9,798 bases of DNA from positions 1 through 9,798 of the forward strand of contig JAAZBY010000134.1 in the NCBI GenBank assembly GCA_012513595.1, in the 5' to 3' direction. The notes beneath the pieces are model-generated. The model was given only the letters and a program-made list of their open reading frames with translations, had not been told where the DNA came from and searched no databases. The position numbers and the translations under genes were made by a program. Positions 4,041 to 9,798 of the stretch are shown in pieces (position 1 is the first letter of the stretch; each line of letters begins with the position of its first letter). This DNA comes from Chloroflexota bacterium (GTDB taxonomy: Bacteria > Chloroflexota > Anaerolineae > UBA1429).

Positions 4041-5534
4041 TTACGAAGAGGACCGCTTGCGGAGGAACGTGGGGATATCCATATCGCCGTTATCCAGGGG
4101 GCGCGGCGTCTGCGGCGTCGTCCTGGGGCGCGGCTCTGGCTCGGCACGGCGGGGCGGCGTGGGCTGCGGCTGCTGCCTGGCAGGCGGATGCTGGGGCGTG
4201 CGCGCCGCGGGCTGTGACGTTCTGGCGGGCGGCTGCTGCCTGGCGGGCGGCTGCTGCCTGGCAGACGGCTGCTGCCTGGCGGACGGCTCCTGCCTAGCAG
4301 ACGGCTGCTGCCTCGTGACTTGCTGCGGCGTGCGCGGAGCGGGCTGCGCCGGCCGGACCGGTGCCTCTGACGCCTGCCGTGATGACGGCTGCGGCTGCCG
4401 CGCCGGAGTCTGGGGCTGCCGGCCGGGCTGCCTGACCGGCGGTTGCGCCTGGCGTGCCGGCGCCTGCGGCGCCCTCGTTTCGGCGCGCGGCTCAACCGAT
4501 ACCGTCTGCAACGGTTCAACGGATGGCCGCTCAAAGGCCTGCAGCACCTCGTCAGCCAGGGTGGGTGAGAAGCCGCCCTCGGCATCCTCCAGCCCGGTGG
4601 CCAGGACGGTGATCTCGAGCTCCTCGCCCATCGCCTCGTCCTCCACTTGGCCAAAGATGATGTTGGCCTCCGGCGAGACGTTCTTGGCGATGAGCTGGGC
4701 GGCCTGGTTTACCTCGTACAACGTCAGGCTGTCGGACGCCTTGATCACCCACAGCACGCCCTTGGCGCCGCGGATGTCGGTATCCAGTAGGGAGGAGTTG
4801 ATGGCCTGGTTGGCGGCGGCCAGGGCACGCTCCTCACCGGAGGCGCGGCCGATGGCCATGAGCGCCGTGCCGCCATCGGTCATGATCGCCTTGACGTCGG
4901 CAAAGTCGGTGTTGATGTCTCCGACGACGGTGATCAGTTCCGAGATTCCGCGCACGCCCTGGTAGAGGACCTCATCGGCCAGCATGAACGAGCGCTTGAT
5001 CGGCATGTGCCGATCGACCAGCTGCAGGATGCGGTCGTTCTGGATGATGACAATGGCGTCTACGCAGGCGCGCAGCTTTTGGATCCCCTCTTCGGCCACG
5101 CGGCCGCGCCGCGGACCCTCGAACGAGAAAGGTCGCGTGACTACGGCGACGGTCAGCGCGCCCGATTTGCGCGCGATCTCGGCGATCACCGAGCAGGCGC
5201 CGGTGCCGGTTCCGCCGCCCATCCCGGCGGTCAGAAAGACCATATTGGCGCCCTTGAGGGCCTCGGTGAGGAGGCCACGCGATTCGTCGGCGGCTTTGGC
5301 GCCGACGACCGGGTTGGCGCCCGATCCCAGGCCCCTGGTGAGCTCGGCGCCGATCTGCAGGCGGACGCGCGCTTGGGACAGGCGCAACGCCTGCACGTCG
5401 GTATTGATGGCCACAAAGTCGACGCCACCGAGGCCCGTCTCGATCATGCGGTTCACGGCGTTGCAGCCGCCGCCGCCGACGCCGACGACCTTGATGCTAG
5501 CCGGCGTTGTCTCAGAACGCGGGGATGAGTCCAT
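4041..5534 (-). CDS. ftsZ: Cell division protein FtsZ with long repetitive C-terminal linker
   Basis: Tubulin-like GTPase that polymerises into the division ring at mid-cell. The ATG at 5534-5532 is chosen because AAGGAGG sits six bases upstream; an in-frame ATG 14 codons earlier has no such site and would add an Arg-rich extension. The product is 497 residues, against about 350-400 usual. The GTP-binding parts are G-V-G-G-G-G-C-N at 18-25 and the tubulin signature G-G-G-T-G-T-G at 106-112. The catalytic T7 loop reads N-T-D-F-A-D-V at 208-214, with Asp210; the common form is N-L/V-D-F-A-D-V. The core ends near residue 320. A disordered Pro/Gln/Arg/Ala-rich linker follows to about 480, then the conserved C-terminal peptide D-I-P-T-F-L-R-K-R that binds FtsA, SepF or similar anchors. 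No ftsA, ftsQ or mur genes adjoin it, so it is outside a classical division cluster. Confidence 0.97.
   Translation of the reverse strand: MDSSPRSETTPASIKVVGVGGGGCNAVNRMIETGLGGVDFVAINTDVQALRLSQARVRLQIGAELTRGLGSGANPVVGAKAADESRGLLTEALKGANMVFLTAGMGGGTGTGACSVIAEIARKSGALTVAVVTRPFSFEGPRRGRVAEEGIQKLRACVDAIVIIQNDRILQLVDRHMPIKRSFMLADEVLYQGVRGISELITVVGDINTDFADVKAIMTDGGTALMAIGRASGEERALAAANQAINSSLLDTDIRGAKGVLWVIKASDSLTLYEVNQAAQLIAKNVSPEANIIFGQVEDEAMGEELEITVLATGLEDAEGGFSPTLADEVLQAFERPSVEPLQTVSVEPRAETRAPQAPARQAQPPVRQPGRQPQTPARQPQPSSRQASEAPVRPAQPAPRTPQQVTRQQPSARQEPSARQQPSARQQPPARQQPPARTSQPAARTPQHPPARQQPQPTPPRRAEPEPRPRTTPQTPRPLDNGDMDIPTFLRKRSSS
4225..4314 (-). repeat. Five tandem 18-bp repeats in the ftsZ linker
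   Basis: Five consecutive 18-bp units fill this stretch exactly (4225, 4243, 4261, 4279, 4297). The first two are identical and the rest differ at a few positions. On the coding strand they give five copies of the hexapeptide R-Q-[QE]-P-[SP]-A. The unit length keeps the frame, so copy number could vary without disrupting FtsZ. Confidence 0.9.
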
Positions 5535-5985
5535 GGGGGGCCTCCTTAGGCGAGAACCACGGCGCCAACGTCGCATGGCGCGAATGAGGCTGATCTATCA
5601 CGGGCGCTCAAGTGGTCTCCGCCTGGGGTAGTCTTTGCGCAGGATTTGGCGAGTATGGTTGCCGAGGACACTGCGGATTGCCCGGGCGGGCTGTCGGCCC
5701 ATCATGGAGCGCAATAGAACAGGATACGTTATGGATGGTAGCATAGGGCTGTTGCTTTGTCAACGAAGTACGGGGCCGGCCAAGCGCTGCCCTGCGGAGC
5801 GACCACGACCGGTAGTGTCACGACGGCCCTGGCGCCTCTAGCCATAGTAGCCCGTGAAGCAGCCCAAACTGTTTGAGGAGTTCAACCTGCAGGTTTCGCC
5901 TGCTGGACAGGGTCAGGCCGATCGCTTATGCTTTTCCCGGCGGGACGAGGCGGTGGCGAGTGGGCTTACTGCAAGGAGATGGTTG
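5535..5985. other. Divergent intergenic region between ftsZ and the aldo/keto reductase
   Basis: This 451-base stretch contains the ftsZ ribosome binding site, its long untranslated leader and its promoter (5735-5763) on the minus strand. On the plus side I could not identify a convincing promoter for the reductase. A perfect 12-base palindrome, AACCTGCAGGTT, lies at 5884-5895. The reductase frame is open upstream to 5854, but the start evidence favours 5986. No RNA gene is recognisable. Confidence 0.55.
5735..5763 (-). promoter_or_regulatory. Promoter for ftsZ
   Basis: On the minus strand TTGACA (complement of 5763-5758) is a perfect -35 box. It is followed after exactly 17 bp by TACCAT (complement of 5740-5735), with TGC before it as an extended -10. 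Transcription would begin near 5728, giving an unusually long leader of about 190 nt before the ftsZ ATG. Confidence 0.65.
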
Positions 5986-6927
5986 ATGCTGTATCGAGAC
6001 CTGGGGCGCACGCATCTGCGGGTATCGGTGGCCGGGCTCGGCACCGGCGGCCCTGCGCGCATCGGGCAGAGCGCCGGCCTTCCGGAGGCCGAGTCTCATC
6101 GCCTGGTGCGCCAGGCCCTGGACGAGGGCATCAACCTGTTTGACACTTCCCCGGCCTATGGGCGCAGTGAGGAGCTCCTGGGGGGTGCCCTGGCGGGCGT
6201 GCCGCGGGATCGCTACGTGCTGGCCACCAAGTTCCCGCCCTATCAAGGGGGCGCCGTTGCGGAGGACCCCGAGGCGCTGATGCGCACCCTGGAGGCCAGC
6301 CTGCGCCTGATGCGCGTGGAGTACATTGACGTCCTCCAGTACCACGGCGTGCGGCCCCAGACGTATCGCGCGGTGATCGATCGCTTCTACCCCGTGGCCC
6401 TGCGCGCCAAAGAGCAGGGCAAGATCGGCTACGTGGGCATCACCGAGACGGCCGCCGACGACCCGGACCACGCCATGCTGGCAATGGCCCTGCAAGAGGA
6501 CCTCTTTGACACCTGCATGGTCAAGCACGGCATCCTGAACCAGTTGGCCTCTCGCCGGGTGCTGCCGCTCTGCGCGCAGCACAACGTCGGGGTGTTCGTG
6601 ATGGCCTCGGTGCGGCGGTCGCTGCGCAACGCTGAGGAGGCCCTGGCCACCTTCCAAGAGATGGAGGCGCAGGGGCTGCTGCAGGGCCTCTCGCCGACGG
6701 CCGAGGACCCCCTCTGCCTCGGGCAGGTGGGCGAGCCCGTTCCCTCGCTGACCCGCGCGGCCTATCAGTTCGCCGCCCAGAGCCAGGCGGTCTCCACGGT
6801 GCTGGTGGGGACGGGCAGCATTGCCCACCTGCGGCAGAACGTGGCCGACATCCTCAGCCCCGGGCTCTCTGAGGCCCAGATGGCCTACCTGCGGCGCACC
6901 TACGGGCACCTTTCCTGGCCGACCTGA
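5986..6927 (+). CDS. Aldo/keto reductase family oxidoreductase
   Basis: The ATG at 5986 follows AAGGAG (5973-5978) with a seven-base gap and begins right at the first conserved strand; an in-frame GTG at 5854 has no ribosome binding site. The 313 residues form a TIM barrel of the NADPH-dependent aldo/keto reductase superfamily. The catalytic tetrad is visible: Asp53 and Tyr58 in F-D-T-S-P-A-Y-G (52-59), Lys82 in A-T-K-F, and His120 in L-Q-Y-H-G. The family motif G-R-S-E-x-L-L-G follows at 59-66. Near the C-terminus T-V-L-V-G-T-G-S matches the cofactor-phosphate loop region. The substrate cannot be inferred. Nothing ties it to its neighbours: ftsZ is divergent and guaA, 99 bases downstream, has its own promoter. 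Confidence 0.92.
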   Translation: MLYRDLGRTHLRVSVAGLGTGGPARIGQSAGLPEAESHRLVRQALDEGINLFDTSPAYGRSEELLGGALAGVPRDRYVLATKFPPYQGGAVAEDPEALMRTLEASLRLMRVEYIDVLQYHGVRPQTYRAVIDRFYPVALRAKEQGKIGYVGITETAADDPDHAMLAMALQEDLFDTCMVKHGILNQLASRRVLPLCAQHNVGVFVMASVRRSLRNAEEALATFQEMEAQGLLQGLSPTAEDPLCLGQVGEPVPSLTRAAYQFAAQSQAVSTVLVGTGSIAHLRQNVADILSPGLSEAQMAYLRRTYGHLSWPT

Positions 6928-6932
6928 CCTTC

Positions 6933-6952
6933 GCCGGCCACTTGGCGCCGGC
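6933..6952 (+). terminator. Weak hairpin after the aldo/keto reductase
   Basis: GCCGGC (6933-6938) can pair with GCCGGC (6947-6952), six bases past the reductase stop codon. There is no T-tract, and it overlaps the -35 box of the guaA promoter, so termination here is only a possibility. Confidence 0.25.
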
Positions 6953-6970
6953 CTGCGCAGCCGGTATAAT
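6942..6970 (+). promoter_or_regulatory. Promoter for guaA
   Basis: TTGGCG (6942-6947) and a perfect consensus TATAAT (6965-6970) are separated by 17 bp. Transcription would start near 6977, about 50 nt before the guaA ATG. That leader is too short for a purine riboswitch. Confidence 0.75.
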
Positions 6971-7026
6971 CCGATGTCCACTGGCAGCAGGGCGCAGCCG
7001 ACCTCTTGATGGTTACCGAGGAACAG

Positions 7027-8592
7027 ATGAGCAACACCAGGCAGTCTTCTCACCGGGAAACGATCGTCGTTTTGGACTATGGCTCTCAGTACAGCCAGCT
7101 GATCATGCGGCGGGTGCGGGAGTGTCATGTCTACGGTGAGATGCTCCCCTGGGACGCCACCGCCGACGAGCTCGATGCGCTGAACCCTCGGGGGATCATC
7201 CTCTCCGGCGGGCCCAACAGCGTGTATGATGCCGGGGCGCCGCGGTTGCTCAGCCACATCCTCGCGCGAGGGGTGCCCGTGTTGGGCATCTGCTATGGGA
7301 TGCAGCTATTGGCGCAGCACCTCGGCGGCCGGGTGGTGGGGAGCCAGAGCCGCGAGTACGGCCTGGCCCAGGTGACTGTCGACCACGCCGAGGCCCCGCT
7401 CTTCGCCGGGTTGGCCTCACCCCTCGATGTTTGGATGAGCCATGGCGACCGCATCGAGGCGCTGCCGGAGGGCTTTGTGCCCCTGGCACACTCGGAGAAC
7501 TCGCCCATCGCCGCCATGGCCGATCAGGCCCGGCGCCTGTACGGCCTGCAGTTCCACCCCGAGGTGGCGCACACGCCGCGCGGCCTGCAGATCGTCCGCA
7601 ACTTTGTGGTGGATATCTGCGGGTGCACGCCCGATTGGACGCCCACGTCGTTCATCGAGGAAAGCATCGCCCAGATCCGCGAGACGGTGGGGACGGGACG
7701 CGTGGTCTGCGGGGTATCAGGCGGGGTGGATTCCACGGTGGTGGCGGCCCTGCTCCGTCGCGCCATCGGCGACCAGTTGACGGCCATCTTTGTCGACCAT
7801 GGCCTGCTGCGCAAGAACGAAGCGGTAGAGAGCATGGCCGGCCTGCGGCGCTTTTTGGGCAGCAGCGTCATCCCCGTGAACGCCTCGGAACGCTTTTTGG
7901 ACGCCCTGCAGGGCGTGACCGAGCCGGAGGAAAAGCGCAAGATCATCGGCCGCCTGTTCGTCGAGGTGTTCGAGGAAGAGGCGCACCGGCTGGGGCAGGT
8001 GGATTTCCTCGCCCAGGGTACCCTGTATCCTGACGTGATCGAGAGTGCCACGTCCGGCACGGGGACGGCCGCGCGCATCAAGACGCACCACAACGTCGGC
8101 GGCCTGCCCGAGCAGATGCGGCTAAAGCTCGTCGAGCCGTTGCGCTACCTCTTCAAAGACGAGGTGCGCGCCGTGGGCGATGCCCTGGGCTTGCCCGAGG
8201 AGATGGTCTACCGGGCACCCTTCCCGGGCCCCGGCTTGGCCGTGCGCATCATCGGCGAGGTCACCCCGCAGCGCGTGCGCGCCCTGCAAGAGGCCGATGC
8301 CGTCGTGCGCGAAGAGATCGCCGCGGCCGGGCTGGATAGCGAGATCTGGCAGTACTTTGCGGTGCTCACCGATCTGCGCAGCGTGGGGGTGATGGGCGAC
8401 GGCCGCACCTACGCCAACCTGGTGGCCGTCCGTGCCGTTACCAGCGAGGACGGCATGACCGCCGATTGGGCGCGCATCCCCTACGAGGTGCTGACGCGCA
8501 TCTCGAACCGGATCGTCAACGAGGTGCCCTCGGTGAACCGCGTCGTCTATGATATCTCGAGCAAGCCGCCCGCCACGATCGAGTGGGAGTAG
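7027..8592 (+). CDS. guaA: GMP synthase (glutamine-hydrolysing)
   Basis: Converts XMP to GMP using glutamine and ATP, the last step of de novo guanine nucleotide synthesis, in the cytoplasm. The ATG at 7027 has GAGGA (7018-7022) four bases upstream; an earlier in-frame ATG at 7009 has no such site. The 521 residues have the complete layout. A class I glutamine amidotransferase domain (about 11-200) has nucleophile Cys89 in G-I-C-Y-G-M and the His177/Glu179 pair in F-H-P-E. An ATP pyrophosphatase domain has the P-loop S-G-G-V-D-S at 231-236. The dimerisation domain includes Y-P-D-V-I-E-S and [10 protein letters not shown] and ends in the typical I-E-W-E. Length is as expected for the family (525 in E. 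coli). Transcribed from its own promoter; no guaB adjoins. Confidence 0.98.
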   Translation: MSNTRQSSHRETIVVLDYGSQYSQLIMRRVRECHVYGEMLPWDATADELDALNPRGIILSGGPNSVYDAGAPRLLSHILARGVPVLGICYGMQLLAQHLGGRVVGSQSREYGLAQVTVDHAEAPLFAGLASPLDVWMSHGDRIEALPEGFVPLAHSENSPIAAMADQARRLYGLQFHPEVAHTPRGLQIVRNFVVDICGCTPDWTPTSFIEESIAQIRETVGTGRVVCGVSGGVDSTVVAALLRRAIGDQLTAIFVDHGLLRKNEAVESMAGLRRFLGSSVIPVNASERFLDALQGVTEPEEKRKIIGRLFVEVFEEEAHRLGQVDFLAQGTLYPDVIESATSGTGTAARIKTHHNVGGLPEQMRLKLVEPLRYLFKDEVRAVGDALGLPEEMVYRAPFPGPGLAVRIIGEVTPQRVRALQEADAVVREEIAAAGLDSEIWQYFAVLTDLRSVGVMGDGRTYANLVAVRAVTSEDGMTADWARIPYEVLTRISNRIVNEVPSVNRVVYDISSKPPATIEWE

Positions 8593-8603
8593 GCGCCTGA
8601 CGC

Positions 8604-8624
8604 CTGGCCGGCTTGGGCGGCCAG
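8604..8624 (+). terminator. Hairpin downstream of guaA
   Basis: CTGGCCG (8604-8610) pairs perfectly with CGGCCAG (8618-8624) around a seven-base loop, starting 11 bases past the guaA stop. No T-tract follows, so it is a weak terminator candidate. The next gene starts 52 bases further on and could be reached by read-through. Confidence 0.35.
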
Positions 8625-8675
8625 CCTCAATGCTCCGGAGAGGTCTCCGACTGCATCTGGCCCCAGGGAGTGACC

Positions 8676-9798
8676 ATGAGCAGCACGACCGACCTGGCCG
8701 TGGAGCAGTTCGGCCTGTGGGGCGGAACGTTCCTTCGGCCTCCCACCAATACACGCGTCTCCGCAGCACCCAGTGCGGGCGCCGGCCAGGAGCTTGGCCG
8801 CCTGCACATTCTGGTGGAGGCTGCGGACGGCAGCCGGATTGCCGCGGCCCTGTATGACCGACTGCTGAGCGCCATCGAGCTGACCTACTATGCCCAACAG
8901 GGTGACGTGGCCGAGGCCCTCGATGCGGCGCTGCGCGCTGCCAGCGGCCTGCTGTTCCAGCGCAATCTGCGCGCCGATGGGGCCCATCAGGTGGCGGCCG
9001 GGCTGCAGGCCGTCGCGATCGCCGATGGGCAGGCCACCATCGCCCAGCTGGGCCCGGCCTCTTTGTGCGGCGTACTGGGCGGGCGGCCCTTCCTGCTGCC
9101 CGCCGATTCTCCCTGGCTCCCGCCGCCGGCGGTCGCCGCGGCGCCGGAGCCGAGCGTTCCGGCGGGGTTACGGCGCGAGGCCGCCCCGCGGCTATACCGG
9201 GTGGCGTTGGCCGCCGGCGATTTCCTGGCGCTCATGACGACCAACCTGGCCCAAGCCATGCCCGTCTGGGACCTGTTGCCCCTCTTGGCCAAGGGGCCCG
9301 ACGAGGCCCGCGCGCGTTTGGCCCCCCTGGGCCTGGCGCGAGATTGGTCGGCCATCGTCATCGGGGATGCGACGCCGGCGGCGGTCGATTTGCCCGCCGA
9401 CGGGACCCTGCTCGTCGAACTCGAGGAGATCGTCCTGCCCCCCGCGCCCGAGGCGCTGGCGCAGCCCGACGAGGCAGAGCAGGCCCCGGCAGGGCCGGAC
9501 GAGACCGTCGAGCCTGCCAAGCCTGCCGAATGGGAGGACGAGGCGCCGCCCGCAGCGCCCGACGGTGTGGACGAGCCCGTGCCCGCCGAGCCCGCTGCCC
9601 CGCCGGACGAAGAGAAGCCCGCAGCGGACGACGAGGAGCCCTGGGAGGACGCGCCTTGGGAGGGCGCTGACGAGGAGGCCTGGGCCGCGAGCGACGCGGG
9701 GACGCCGGCCGCCGCCGAGGAACTCCCGGGGGGCGCGCCCAGCCCTGGCCCGGCGCTGCCGCGCGTCGACCTCACCCCCTTGGCCGATTCCCTATCCC
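8676..9798 (+). CDS. Degenerate PP2C-fold (pseudophosphatase-like) protein with acidic tail, partial
   Basis: The ATG at 8676 follows GGGAG (8666-8670) by five bases, and the frame stays open for 374 codons to the window end, so the C-terminus is missing. Residues about 35-245 follow the order of a PPM/PP2C phosphatase domain. There is a long helix with A-L-D-A-A-L-R-A-A, then A-G-L-Q-A-V-A-I, then I-A-Q-L-G-P-A-S where active enzymes have V-G-D-S-R. Next comes G-D-F-L-A-L-M-T-T-N-L where they have a D-G-L segment, and finally D-W-S-A-I-V-I in place of D-N-x-T. The metal-binding Asp residues are therefore absent, suggesting a non-catalytic fold. From about residue 250 the protein is rich in Glu, Asp, Pro and Ala with scattered W-E-D or W-E-G motifs, probably disordered. 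The fold is inferred from motif order only; it could be an unrelated Chloroflexota-type family. Confidence 0.6.
   Translation, partial: MSSTTDLAVEQFGLWGGTFLRPPTNTRVSAAPSAGAGQELGRLHILVEAADGSRIAAALYDRLLSAIELTYYAQQGDVAEALDAALRAASGLLFQRNLRADGAHQVAAGLQAVAIADGQATIAQLGPASLCGVLGGRPFLLPADSPWLPPPAVAAAPEPSVPAGLRREAAPRLYRVALAAGDFLALMTTNLAQAMPVWDLLPLLAKGPDEARARLAPLGLARDWSAIVIGDATPAAVDLPADGTLLVELEEIVLPPAPEALAQPDEAEQAPAGPDETVEPAKPAEWEDEAPPAAPDGVDEPVPAEPAAPPDEEKPAADDEEPWEDAPWEGADEEAWAASDAGTPAAAEELPGGAPSPGPALPRVDLTPLADSLS

Noticed and set aside
4225..4314. CRISPR-like array (regular short repeats)
   Set aside because: The 18-bp units are directly adjacent with no spacers and encode in-frame hexapeptides of the FtsZ linker.
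3482..4654. Long minus-strand open frame of 390 codons overlapping aroF and ftsZ
   Set aside because: It lies antisense to aroF and in the wrong frame of ftsZ, both clear genes; the Arg/Ser-rich product is typical of a GC-rich shadow frame.
5598..5705. 35-codon minus-strand ORF in the ftsZ leader as a possible second leader peptide
   Set aside because: No ribosome binding site, no codon cluster of one amino acid, and no terminator between it and ftsZ.
6977..7026. Purine riboswitch before guaA
   Set aside because: The leader implied by the TATAAT promoter is only about 50 nt, too short for a known aptamer plus switch, and no aptamer motif is seen.
5926..7257. 443-codon minus-strand frame antisense to the aldo/keto reductase
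   Set aside because: It is a shadow of the reductase and the guaA start; no ribosome binding site and a His/Arg/Gly-biased composition.
8987..9775. 262-codon minus-strand Ser/Ala/Gly-rich frame
   Set aside because: It is the complement of the Glu/Pro/Asp-rich tail of the PP2C-like gene, whose ribosome binding site and domain pattern support the plus strand.

Overview
The window is GC-rich bacterial chromosomal DNA with tightly packed genes on both strands. The best guess for the host is a member of the Chloroflexota. This is inference from a SpoVS homologue, an FtsZ with a long P/Q/R-rich linker, small lipoproteins with low-complexity linkers and a degenerate PP2C-like protein; no rRNA or other marker settles it. 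No mobile elements, CRISPR arrays or complete tRNA/rRNA genes were seen.

Layout. Positions 1-400 hold two tandem hairpins, the second with a T-tract (probably the terminator of something to the left), and a promoter. Two plus-strand lipoprotein genes follow: one carries an Ada-type zinc-binding module (401-928), the other is a small beta-rich protein (1064-1498). Converging on them from the minus strand are a small two-helix membrane protein of the PLDc_N type (1523-1777) and, upstream of it, spoVS (1901-2230).

The most interesting region is 2485-2916. A good sigma-70-type promoter is followed by a 50-codon leader ORF with a Phe/Tyr cluster (six aromatic residues in nine, ending in three Tyr codons). 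After it come mutually exclusive RNA pairings and a 13-bp intrinsic terminator. The next gene encodes 3-deoxy-D-arabino-heptulosonate 7-phosphate (DAHP) synthase, which commits carbon to Phe, Tyr and Trp. This matches a classical ribosome-mediated transcription attenuator. The synthase also has the N-terminal ferredoxin-like domain that binds Tyr/Phe in the Thermotoga enzyme, so the pathway entry may be controlled by its products at both RNA and protein level.

The rest: ftsZ lies convergent to the synthase gene on the minus strand (4041-5534), with a GC-rich perfect hairpin between the two. A divergent intergenic region (5535-5985) carries the likely ftsZ promoter. Then come an aldo/keto reductase (5986-6927), the GMP synthase gene guaA with its own near-consensus promoter (7027-8592), and a gene cut by the window end that encodes a PP2C-fold protein lacking the metal-binding residues, with an acidic tryptophan-containing tail (8676-9798).
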